Below, piece by piece: positions 1-5,890 of a DNA stretch of 6,500 nt. Each line of letters starts with the position of its first letter. Position 1 is the stretch's first letter. Both the position numbers and the translations under genes were made by a program. The notes below the pieces were generated by a model. The model ran no database searches. It saw only the letters and a list, made by a program, of their open reading frames with translations, and was not told the origin of the DNA. Source of the DNA: Nitrospiraceae bacterium UBA6898 (GTDB lineage: Bacteria; Nitrospirota; Thermodesulfovibrionia; Thermodesulfovibrionales; UBA6898); NCBI GenBank assembly GCA_002448975.1, contig DKBO01000105.1, positions 3,410-9,909 of the forward strand, written 5' to 3'.

Positions 1-1205
1 TATGGGAGCCGGAACGCGGTTTTGATATCGGCTGCCTTCTTGAATTCCACTACAGCCCTTTCGAGCTGCTGTTTCCTCAGGTTAAGATTGCCCACGAGCA
101 TGTGGAGCTCAGGGTATGATGTGCCGCCGGTATCGATGCCGGAAAGCATATCAAAGGCGTCATCGATCATCTCAAGCCGGTAAAAGAGCTTCCCCAGGAA
201 GAACTTGGTGACCGGGTCGTTCGGACTGCGCGATATGCCGGCCCGGTATATACGGATCAGCCGGGACGGTTCACCTAAACTGATGAGCAGGTCCTCGAGG
301 CGCGCCAGAACGATTTTGGAGGCTGTGCTCTCATAGCTTTTTTCCAGCACGTTGATTGCCTCTTCGCTTTCTCCCTTCTGAAGGAGCACCTCTGCGATCC
401 CGAGCGTTGCAGGGATGAAATCCTTATCCGTCCTCAGGATACTCTTGAAGGCCTTTTCCGCCTTTTCCAGCTGATTGTTCTCGATGCTGTGGCGGCCGTA
501 CTCGTATTCGAATCCGATAAGGTTGTGCTGCTCGCGCTTCTTGTCCTTTTCCGAATGCTCGTGCTTCAGGATCGATTTCTGGAGGGAAACGACATCGTCC
601 CAACGGCCCTGTTTTTCAAGGATCTCCCGCTTCCGGTACATGGCAGTGAGGTTCGCGTCATCAAGGTCCAGGACCTCATCAAGATACCGCAGAGCTTCCG
701 ACCATCTGCCCGCCTTCTCCATGAGCCGTTCGAGCGCAAAGAGCGTTTCACTCCGCTTTGGCTCTAGTTCCCGCGCATGCTGGTAATGGGAGTTTGCCTT
801 CTGAAAATCATCATCGAGCGAGGCAATGTCGCCGAGGCGCAGGAGGGTGTCGATGTGATCAGGCTCTTCCCTGAGGATGTCTTCCAGGGCCTCACGGGCG
901 GCCTCTTCGTTCTTTGCGAGAAGGGCATTCAAAGCTTTTCCATAGAGTTCCTGGACTTTTATATCCTGCCGCTGTTTTTTTTGATATTGCCAGTTGTCGA
1001 TGAATTTCTTGGTATCCCGGATGACGAAAAAGATGAAAGCGATGAAGGCACCGATCGCGATCGAAAACAGTATCAGTGCGAACTTCTGTATCTCGTATAC
1101 CGGACCAAAGGGAACAGCAACCGTGACCACACCGTGGTTGGCGAACGAAAAGAGAGAAAGCGCAAAAAGAAAGAGCACGAACAGGATGACCGATAACTTG
1201 CCCAT
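1..1205 (-). CDS. LapA-LapB-like membrane-anchored TPR protein (3' end missing)
   Basis: I translated this frame by hand. It stays open for 401 codons and runs off the left edge, so the C-terminus is missing. Residues 5-22 and 41-62 are hydrophobic helices joined by a short loop of about 18 residues, with basic residues on both outer flanks. This is the LapA/DUF1049 hairpin, placing both ends in the cytoplasm. From about residue 83 onward there are repeated 34-residue TPR-like helix pairs (near 83-116, 117-150, 151-184, 226-260, 264-297 and 365-395), resembling LapB/YciM. In E. coli, LapA and LapB are separate proteins that help control LpxC proteolysis by FtsH and so LPS synthesis; a similar role here is inferred. 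LapB ends in a rubredoxin-like zinc domain, which would lie outside the window. The ATG shares one base with the rlmH stop, and an AGGGG Shine-Dalgarno lies 11 nt upstream (1217-1221). The fused layout is unusual. A generic TPR scaffold remains possible. Confidence 0.8.
   Translation of the reverse strand, partial: MGKLSVILFVLFLFALSLFSFANHGVVTVAVPFGPVYEIQKFALILFSIAIGAFIAFIFFVIRDTKKFIDNWQYQKKQRQDIKVQELYGKALNALLAKNEEAAREALEDILREEPDHIDTLLRLGDIASLDDDFQKANSHYQHARELEPKRSETLFALERLMEKAGRWSEALRYLDEVLDLDDANLTAMYRKREILEKQGRWDDVVSLQKSILKHEHSEKDKKREQHNLIGFEYEYGRHSIENNQLEKAEKAFKSILRTDKDFIPATLGIAEVLLQKGESEEAINVLEKSYESTASKIVLARLEDLLISLGEPSRLIRIYRAGISRSPNDPVTKFFLGKLFYRLEMIDDAFDMLSGIDTGGTSYPELHMLVGNLNLRKQQLERAVVEFKKAADIKTAFRLP
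975..982 (-). repeat. A8 run (T8 on the plus strand) in the LapA-LapB-like gene
   Basis: On the coding strand the codons are CAA AAA AAA CAG (residues 75-78), just after the second membrane helix. This contains the slippery heptamer A AAA AAA in the correct phase for -1 frameshifting. The -1 frame ends at a TGA at 894-892. Confidence 0.85.
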
Positions 1206-1645
1206 CAGTGATGATACCCCTTTTTCTGCTGAATGGTAAAGGCCCGGTAGAGCTGTTCGAGCAGGATGAGGCGGGACATCTCATGGGTAAAGGTCATGGT
1301 GGAGAGCGCAATCTTCTTTGTTGCCTTTGCCTTCACCTCTTCAGATACGCCATAGGCACCGCCAAGGAGAAAGGTGACCGACATGCCCTGTTTTTCGATA
1401 AAGCGGGAGAACGTTTCCGAATCAGAGGTCTCGCCCTTTTCATCAAGAAGTACATAGGGTGTCCTGAGTCCTTGTATGCGTTCTCTTTCCTTGTCGAGCA
1501 TTCTGCTGATGTCCTTTACCTTCTCTTCGCGGATCTCTGTTATGACGACATTCGCATAGGGCTGCAGGAGCTTCAGATACTTCTGTATCCCTTCAAGAAT
1601 GAACCGCTCTTTTGTCTTTCCCACCCACACCAGGTGTATCTTCAT
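1205..1645 (-). CDS. rlmH: 23S rRNA (pseudouridine1915-N3)-methyltransferase RlmH
   Basis: This 146-residue protein is a SPOUT-class methyltransferase that uses S-adenosylmethionine to methylate pseudouridine 1915 in helix 69 of 23S rRNA on assembled 70S ribosomes. The family is about 155 residues, so it is full length. The N-terminus MKIHLVWVGK is typical and supports the ATG at 1645. The SAM-binding loop is visible as FLLGGAYGVSEEV (residues 92-104). The C-terminal knot region has LSTMTFTHEMSRLILLEQ followed by the YRA motif (114-135), and the protein ends in YHH, as many homologues end in YHH or YHR. Its start lies inside the 3' end of rsfS (53-nt overlap). Only a weak AGGA-like site sits about 12 nt upstream, so translation probably depends on coupling to rsfS. 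Its stop shares a base with the start of the next gene. Confidence 0.97.
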   Translation of the reverse strand: MKIHLVWVGKTKERFILEGIQKYLKLLQPYANVVITEIREEKVKDISRMLDKERERIQGLRTPYVLLDEKGETSDSETFSRFIEKQGMSVTFLLGGAYGVSEEVKAKATKKIALSTMTFTHEMSRLILLEQLYRAFTIQQKKGYHH

Positions 1646-1988
1646 GGCATTCTATGGTCCTGGCATCCATCCAGAGCTTTTCAAGTCCGTAATATGCGCG
1701 TGTCTCTTTCTCAAAGATATGTATGATCACGTTTCCATAATCGAGCAATACCCAGTGACTGAAACGAATCCCTTCCCTTCCGATTGGCGCGTTGCCGGTC
1801 CGGGCAAGCTCACGCTCAATGGATTCGGCGATCGTCCTTACCTGGGTCGTGCTTTCGCCGGAGCAGATGACAAAATAGTCGGCAATGACGGTAAGCTCCC
1901 CGAGTTCGAGGATGATAATATCCAGAGCCTTTTTATTGCGTGCCGCTGCTGCTGCCGCGAGGGCTAATTCTCTGCTCTTCAGCGACAT
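1593..1988 (-). CDS. rsfS: Ribosomal silencing factor RsfS
   Basis: This 131-residue member of the RsfS/Iojap (DUF143) family binds ribosomal protein L14 (uL14) and blocks joining of the 30S and 50S subunits, which lowers translation under starvation. Family hallmarks are DYFVICSGES (residues 37-46), HWVLLDYGNVIIHIF (78-92) and YYGLEKLWMDA (99-109). The usual family length is about 105-120 residues. The last roughly 20 residues here (after LEKLW) are a non-conserved, charged tail that overlaps the rlmH start region. A run of six alanines (11-16) lies in the N-terminal helix. The ATG at 1988 overlaps the end of nadD by 10 nt. A GAGGGG stretch directly abuts this ATG, which is closer than normal for a Shine-Dalgarno, so the exact start is slightly uncertain and coupling to nadD is likely. 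The nadD-rsfS-rlmH order is widely conserved. Confidence 0.96.
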   Translation of the reverse strand: MSLKSRELALAAAAAARNKKALDIIILELGELTVIADYFVICSGESTTQVRTIAESIERELARTGNAPIGREGIRFSHWVLLDYGNVIIHIFEKETRAYYGLEKLWMDARTIECHEDTPGVGGKDKRAVHS

Positions 1989-2674
1989 CCCCTCGTTACA
2001 GCCCTATGCCTTCTTTTGCCGGATCCATACAGGTTTTCAAAAATTATATAGGATTCAACCACAGCTGGCAACAGGTATTTTATGCTTTTCCCTTGTGCTG
2101 CAAGGGTCCTGATATCTGTTGCCGCAATGGCGACCGGCGTGACGTTCAGCAGGGTGACCGCGTTATTGCCCTCAAACGGGACGGTATGCGATGGCAGGGT
2201 CCTCGCATCGAGACTCCTGAGAATATTCTTGTTTATGGAAAGGTAGGGGGAGGCGGAAAGGTCTGCGAACCTGCATCCGGGCCGCGAAAGGATAAGGAAG
2301 TCCGTATGCCGCACCAGAATGTCAGGCCGGTACCAGTTCGGAATATCAAGGAACGCGTCGATGCCGAGCATGAAAAAAAGGCGGTCGAGCGGGTAGATTT
2401 CCCGCAGCTTGTGCATGGTATCTACGGTATAGGATTTGTGTCTTCTCCTGCATTCGATGTCAAGCACCTCGAAGAACGGGTTTCCCTGTACGGCAAGACG
2501 TGTCATTGCAAGCCTGTGCCGTGCAGCAGCTATGTCGCCTGTTTTCAGCGGTGGATTGCCTGACGGGATGAAGATTATCCTGCTGAGGTCCGCAGACTGA
2601 CGCGCCTCTTCAGCAATGCGCAGGTGTCCGAAATGAACGGGATTGAAGGTGCCGCCCAAAATGCCGATGTTCAT
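1979..2674 (-). CDS. nadD: Nicotinate-nucleotide adenylyltransferase NadD
   Basis: This 231-residue cytoplasmic enzyme transfers AMP from ATP to nicotinic acid mononucleotide, giving deamido-NAD in NAD(P) synthesis. The nucleotidyltransferase signature GGTFNPVHFGHL is at residues 7-18, including the catalytic HxGH motif (HFGH, 14-17). PSGNPPLK at 37-44 corresponds to the usual PPHK-type loop, with Leu replacing His. SYTVDTM (81-87), LGIDAFLDIPNWYRPDILV (103-121) and ATDIR (185-189; the family usually has SST/SAT-x-IR) are also present. The last roughly 12 basic residues extend beyond the usual end near ESYIIFENLY. The ATG at 2674 starts the canonical MNIGILGGTF. I see no Shine-Dalgarno in front of it. 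It follows proA after a 108-bp gap and overlaps rsfS by 10 nt. Confidence 0.97.
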   Translation of the reverse strand: MNIGILGGTFNPVHFGHLRIAEEARQSADLSRIIFIPSGNPPLKTGDIAAARHRLAMTRLAVQGNPFFEVLDIECRRRHKSYTVDTMHKLREIYPLDRLFFMLGIDAFLDIPNWYRPDILVRHTDFLILSRPGCRFADLSASPYLSINKNILRSLDARTLPSHTVPFEGNNAVTLLNVTPVAIAATDIRTLAAQGKSIKYLLPAVVESYIIFENLYGSGKRRHRAVTRGCR

Positions 2675-2782
2675 ATGATCATGATGCAGGATAACAACTG
2701 AAGATGTTCCATGCTATCTCTTTTTCGTGCATTTGCTATCCAGCATCCCGGGTCTGACCGCCGGCATCGGGCATCCTGCCGG
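2675..2782 (-). other. proA-nadD spacer
   Basis: This 108-bp spacer between the proA stop and the nadD start is the longest gap inside the leftward operon. It begins with a hairpin that overlaps the proA stop codon and has no T-tract after it on the minus strand. I see no convincing sigma-70 promoter and no Shine-Dalgarno just upstream of nadD; the bases before the nadD ATG are rich in ATGATCAT-type self-complementary sequence. nadD is most simply read as part of the proA transcript. Confidence 0.5.
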
Positions 2783-2785
2783 TCA
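2755..2785 (-). other. Hairpin at the proA stop codon, no T-tract
   Basis: Arms CCGGCA (2777-2782, read on the minus strand) and TGCCGG (2761-2766) pair perfectly around a 10-nt loop. The outer TGACC/GGTCA arms (2781-2785 and 2755-2759) can pair alternatively; the TGA of this arm is the proA stop codon itself. No run of T follows, so this is not a standard intrinsic terminator. It could stabilise the upstream mRNA end or attenuate readthrough into nadD. Confidence 0.45.
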
Positions 2786-4039
2786 CTCCCGCAGCTGGCC
2801 GCTACCAAAGACAATGAACTTTGTGCAGGTCAGTTCCTCAAGCCCCATAGGACCGCGCGCATGGATTTTGTCCGTGGAAATGCCGATTTCGGCGCCCAGG
2901 CCGAACTGGAACCCGTCGTTCAGGCGGGTCGAGGCATTGATAAGCACGGCAGATGAGTCCACTTCCCGCAGGAATCGCAGGCCTTTTGCATAATCCTTCG
3001 TCACGATCGCGTCAGAATGTGCCGAGCTGTACCGGGCGATATGTTCCATGGCGGCGTCCATGTCCTTCACGACCTTCACATTCAGGATCAGGTCGAGATA
3101 TTCATTATAGAAATCACGGTCCGCGGCCTTCTCGACGGCGGGCACAATCTTTTTCGTTTCAGGGCATCCCTTCACCACGACACCCGCATCTCTGAAGCGT
3201 TTGATCATTCCCGGCAGAAAGCGCCTGGCGATCCCTTTGTCAATGAGCATGGTTTCCATGGCATTACAGGTCCCGGGCCGCTGTACCTTAGCATTGAAGC
3301 AGATGTCCCCGGCCATCTGCAGGTCAGCGTCCCTGTCGACAAAGACATGGCAGACACCTTTGTAATGTTTGAGCACCGGTATTCGGGAGTTTTCCGTCAC
3401 GGTCCGGATAAGACCTTCACCGCCCCGCGGTATTATGAGGTCAATGATCCCCTCGAGCTTCAGCATCTCCATGACCGCGGTCCTGTCCACCAGATCGATG
3501 AAGGAGATCGCACCCTGGTGGATACCGTGTTGTTTCGCGGCATCACGAAGTATCTTCACGATTGCCTTGTTCGAGTGTACGGCTTCAGAACCGCCGCGCA
3601 GGATTACCGCATTGCCTGCCTTGAGGCAGAGGCTTGTTGCATCGGCAGTTACGTTCGGCCGCGACTCATAGATGATGCCGATCACACCGATCGGCACCCG
3701 CATTCTGCCGACGGTCATGCCATTCGGCCGCTGCCACATTCTGATCACTTCCCCGACAGGATCGGGGAGGGCCGCCACCTCGGCAAGCCCCTGCGCCATC
3801 TCATTGATGCGCTTCGAAGTGAGGGTGAGCCTGTCGATCATGGCGCGGGAGAGACCTTTTTCACGGGCAAAGGCAATGTCTTTTGCGTTTTCCCGGATCA
3901 GCTCCCGGGAACGCTTCCTGATTGCTCCTGCCATACCCAGGAGCGCATCATTCTTCTGCTGCGAAGACGCTTTTGCGAGTGATCGGGCGCCTGCACGCGC
4001 CTCCCCGGCCTTTGCGAGCACATATGCCTTTATGTCCAT
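2783..4039 (-). CDS. proA: Glutamate-5-semialdehyde dehydrogenase (gamma-glutamyl phosphate reductase) ProA
   Basis: This 418-residue enzyme carries out the NADPH-dependent reduction of gamma-glutamyl phosphate to glutamate-5-semialdehyde, the second step of proline synthesis from glutamate. The length matches E. coli ProA (417). Visible family motifs are VPIGVIGIIYESRPNVT (115-131), ILRGGSEA (146-153), KGVCHVFVD (227-235), the catalytic-cysteine stretch NAKVQRPGTCNAMET (249-263, Cys258), SAHSDAIV (339-346) and DGFQFGLGAEIGIST (375-389). The frame stays open upstream to an ATG at 4192, but the ATG at 4039 gives the standard N-terminus MDIKAYVLAKAGEARAGARS and has a GGGAGG Shine-Dalgarno exactly 8 nt upstream (4048-4053). 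It is the first gene of the leftward operon. The partner kinase gene proB is not in the window. Confidence 0.97.
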   Translation of the reverse strand: MDIKAYVLAKAGEARAGARSLAKASSQQKNDALLGMAGAIRKRSRELIRENAKDIAFAREKGLSRAMIDRLTLTSKRINEMAQGLAEVAALPDPVGEVIRMWQRPNGMTVGRMRVPIGVIGIIYESRPNVTADATSLCLKAGNAVILRGGSEAVHSNKAIVKILRDAAKQHGIHQGAISFIDLVDRTAVMEMLKLEGIIDLIIPRGGEGLIRTVTENSRIPVLKHYKGVCHVFVDRDADLQMAGDICFNAKVQRPGTCNAMETMLIDKGIARRFLPGMIKRFRDAGVVVKGCPETKKIVPAVEKAADRDFYNEYLDLILNVKVVKDMDAAMEHIARYSSAHSDAIVTKDYAKGLRFLREVDSSAVLINASTRLNDGFQFGLGAEIGISTDKIHARGPMGLEELTCTKFIVFGSGQLRE

Positions 4040-4047
4040 CAGAACAG

Positions 4048-4053
4048 CCTCCC
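4048..4053 (-). promoter_or_regulatory. Ribosome binding site fixing the proA start
   Basis: GGGAGG on the minus strand lies 8 nt before the ATG at 4039. It selects this start over the upstream in-frame ATGs at 4075 and 4192, which would add 12 or 51 non-conserved residues. Confidence 0.8.
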
Positions 4054-4088
4054 TTATGGGCAGAGATTTTTTCATGTCCGCTGTGTTT

Positions 4089-4118
4089 AGCATACAAAAA
4101 TGCAGATCCTTTTGAAAA
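4089..4118 (-). promoter_or_regulatory. Candidate sigma-70 promoter for the proA operon
   Basis: Read on the minus strand, TTTTCA (4113-4118; 4 of 6 to the -35 consensus) and TATGCT (4089-4094; 4 of 6 to the -10 consensus) are separated by 18 nt. They sit in an AT-rich stretch about 50 nt before the proA ATG, leaving a short leader that contains the strong Shine-Dalgarno. Both boxes are imperfect, so this is a plausible placement only. Confidence 0.4.
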
Positions 4119-4172
4119 GACGCAACAGGGGATGCAGGGACGCCCATACCAGGACTGCGCCGGTATATGCTC

Positions 4173-4202
4173 TTGCGAAATGGACATGCCAATCCTTACA
4201 AT
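4173..4202 (+). promoter_or_regulatory. Candidate sigma-70 promoter abutting the mutL start
   Basis: TTGCGA (4173-4178; 4 of 6) and TACAAT (4197-4202; 5 of 6) are spaced by 18 nt. Only 5 nt separate the -10 box from the mutL ATG at 4208, so transcription would begin at or next to the start codon and give a leaderless mRNA. This agrees with the lack of any Shine-Dalgarno before mutL. The region 4040-4207 therefore appears to hold two back-to-back, non-overlapping promoters. Confidence 0.4.
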
Positions 4203-4207
4203 GTCTT

Positions 4208-5890
4208 ATGCCGCAGATCAGCATCCTTCCCCCGGAACTTTGCAACAAGATAGCTGCAGGCGAGGTTATCGAACGACCTGCCTCGATTGTGAAGGAACTT
4301 ATTGAGAACGCGCTCGACGCCGGCAGCACCGAGATAACGGTCGAGGTGGGCCACGGGGGCAAGCGCATGATCCGGGTGACCGACAACGGGACGGGCATGG
4401 ACAGGGAAGACGCCCTCCTCTGTTTCCGGCAGCATGCAACCAGCAAGATCCGGGAATATGACGATCTTTTCAATATCAGGACGCTCGGGTTCCGCGGTGA
4501 GGCGCTTCCTTCGATCGCCGCGGTATCGCGCATGAAGATCATTACCGGGCGAAAAGGTGCCGCGGGTACTGCCATGGAACTTCAGGGGGGGGAGCTCCAG
4601 GAGACAAAGGATGCCCCCGCAGCAGGGACATCCGTGGAGGTGAGGGACCTTTTCTTCAATACCCCGGCGCGCAGGAAGTTCCTCAAGACAGACAGCACAG
4701 AGCTTTTTCATATTATTGACGCGGTGACGAAGGAGGGGCTGTCGAACCCCGAGACAGCATTTTCGCTGATCGTCGACAATAACGAGACGGTCAGCCTGGC
4801 AAAGGCAGCCGGGCTCAGGGAACGGATCATGCAGGTGTACGGCGAGGAGTTCCTTGCAGGCCTGACAGAGACCGCAGCTGCCACGGAAGGCCTCGAGATG
4901 CAGGCGTTCGTTTCGACCAGCAGCAGCTTCCGCAATACCCGGTCACACCAGTTCATATTTCTGAACAGGAGGCCGATAAAGGACCAGTCTGTGTCCCATG
5001 CCGTGTACCGGGCATATGAGGGCATCCTTCCTCCTGACAAGCACCCGCTGTATTTTCTCTATCTCCGTCTTGATCCGCAGAAGGTCGACTTCAATGTGCA
5101 TCCGACGAAACGGGAGGTACGATTTGAGGATAAAGAGGCCGTCTACCGCTTCATTGTCTCTCACCTGCGCGATGCAGTAAAACAGGAGCGCAGGGAATAT
5201 GTCCAGGAGTTCAGCCAGCCGGGTGCTGATGACAGGGATTCCCCTGCGCAGGCCTGCGCAGGGGAGTTCGACGCGCAGTCATTTTCTGCGGGAATGCGGG
5301 CAGTCTCCGAGAATCTCGAGTTTGCCTACCGGCCGTCGCTTCCCTACATCTATCTGGGAGGAACCTTCATTGCTGTTTCCGGCAGAGGCGGCCTTACGGT
5401 CATTGACCACCATGCCGCGCACGAAAGAATCCTCTTCGAACGGCTGCTGAAAAGCGGGGAATCATCATCCCGGCAGCTCCTGTTCCCGCGGCAGGTGCAG
5501 GTCACAGAAAAGGAATACGGGATTCTTATCCGAAATAGCGAGCTGCTGAAGACCCTGGGCTTTGAGATCGATGAATTCGGGAAGAACACGATCCTGGTCA
5601 GGTCTGTTCCTGCAGAGATCGGAGACGCAGATATCCCGGGCATCCTCCCGGATATCGCGGCCGGGCTCCTCGATGCGCATACAGCGGCAAAGCCGCTCCG
5701 TCACGACCTTGCTGCGCGGATCGCCTGCCACAGTTCCGTGCGGGGCAGAAAGATCCTTTCAGCAGAAGAGGTTACCCGGCTTCTGGAAGACCTTGACAGC
5801 ACCGAACACCCTGACCAGTGTCCGCACGGAAGACCTACGCGGATCTTTTACTCTCTCCACGACCTGGACAAGCTGTTCAAGCGGAAATGA
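4208..5890 (+). CDS. mutL: DNA mismatch repair protein MutL, endonuclease type
   Basis: This 560-residue protein couples mismatch recognition by MutS to strand removal. The N-terminal GHKL ATPase shows AAGEVIERPASIVKELIENALDAG (residues 16-39; E30 and N34 match E. coli E29 and N33), DNGTGM (59-64), RTLGFRGEAL (91-100) and FNTPARRKFLK (150-160). The transducer domain has DFNVHPTKREVRF (294-306), with the conserved Lys301. A low-conservation linker spans about 330-372. The C-terminal dimerisation domain has DHHAAHERILFE (400-411), matching the metal-binding endonuclease motif DQHA(X)2E(X)4E apart from Q-to-H, plus ACHSSVRGR (506-514) and CPHGRP (538-543). It therefore probably nicks DNA itself, as MutL does in bacteria lacking MutH. 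The start at 4208 gives the usual MPQISILPPEL; the open frame extends to an ATG at 4100, but those residues are not MutL-like. There is no Shine-Dalgarno. Its stop overlaps the miaA start. Confidence 0.97.
   Translation: MPQISILPPELCNKIAAGEVIERPASIVKELIENALDAGSTEITVEVGHGGKRMIRVTDNGTGMDREDALLCFRQHATSKIREYDDLFNIRTLGFRGEALPSIAAVSRMKIITGRKGAAGTAMELQGGELQETKDAPAAGTSVEVRDLFFNTPARRKFLKTDSTELFHIIDAVTKEGLSNPETAFSLIVDNNETVSLAKAAGLRERIMQVYGEEFLAGLTETAAATEGLEMQAFVSTSSSFRNTRSHQFIFLNRRPIKDQSVSHAVYRAYEGILPPDKHPLYFLYLRLDPQKVDFNVHPTKREVRFEDKEAVYRFIVSHLRDAVKQERREYVQEFSQPGADDRDSPAQACAGEFDAQSFSAGMRAVSENLEFAYRPSLPYIYLGGTFIAVSGRGGLTVIDHHAAHERILFERLLKSGESSSRQLLFPRQVQVTEKEYGILIRNSELLKTLGFEIDEFGKNTILVRSVPAEIGDADIPGILPDIAAGLLDAHTAAKPLRHDLAARIACHSSVRGRKILSAEEVTRLLEDLDSTEHPDQCPHGRPTRIFYSLHDLDKLFKRK
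4585..4592 (+). repeat. G8 mononucleotide run in mutL
   Basis: Eight consecutive G bases encode the end of QGGE at about residues 127-130 in the ATPase domain. Gain of one G would bring a stop at 4717-4719, and loss of one G a stop at 4641-4643. Either would inactivate MutL. Confidence 0.9.
5240..5265 (+). repeat. Perfect 26-bp palindrome in the mutL linker
   Basis: The 26 bases equal their own reverse complement. The core is two tandem copies of the 10-bp palindrome CCTGCGCAGG (5243-5252 and 5253-5262), flanked by TCC and GGA. Further pairing with wobble could extend an RNA or DNA stem outwards to 5236/5269. It encodes SPAQACAGE (residues 345-353) in the variable linker between the ATPase and dimerisation domains. 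Confidence 0.95.

Noticed and set aside
777..1196. 139-codon plus-strand open frame
   Set aside because: It is antisense to the TPR gene; the acidic/basic tail reflects the complementary frame of the membrane-helix and linker codons.
1937..1958. GCN triplet repeat (six alanines) in rsfS
   Set aside because: Codons are mixed GCG and GCA, the run is short, and alanine-rich helices are common at this position; no sign of expansion.
2671..2700. Possible promoter or operator at ATGATCATGAT before nadD
   Set aside because: The -10-like boxes match poorly and overlap the start codon, no -35 is convincing, and the short palindromes are within chance.
3017..3982. 321-codon plus-strand open frame
   Set aside because: It is antisense to proA, has no recognisable domain and shows the His/Arg/Pro-rich composition typical of a shadow frame of a GC-rich gene.
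4040..4192. N-terminal extension of ProA to an ATG at 4192
   Set aside because: The extra 51 residues are not ProA-like, run through the putative promoter, and the ATG at 4039 has an ideal Shine-Dalgarno and matches the family length.
4100..4207. N-terminal extension of MutL to an ATG at 4100
   Set aside because: The 36 extra residues lack family similarity and would overlap the proA promoter region; MPQISILPPEL is the normal MutL start.
4196..4711. 171-codon minus-strand open frame
   Set aside because: It is antisense to the conserved ATPase domain of mutL. Its Cys-rich N-terminus looks like a zinc motif but comes from the complementary reading of mutL codons.
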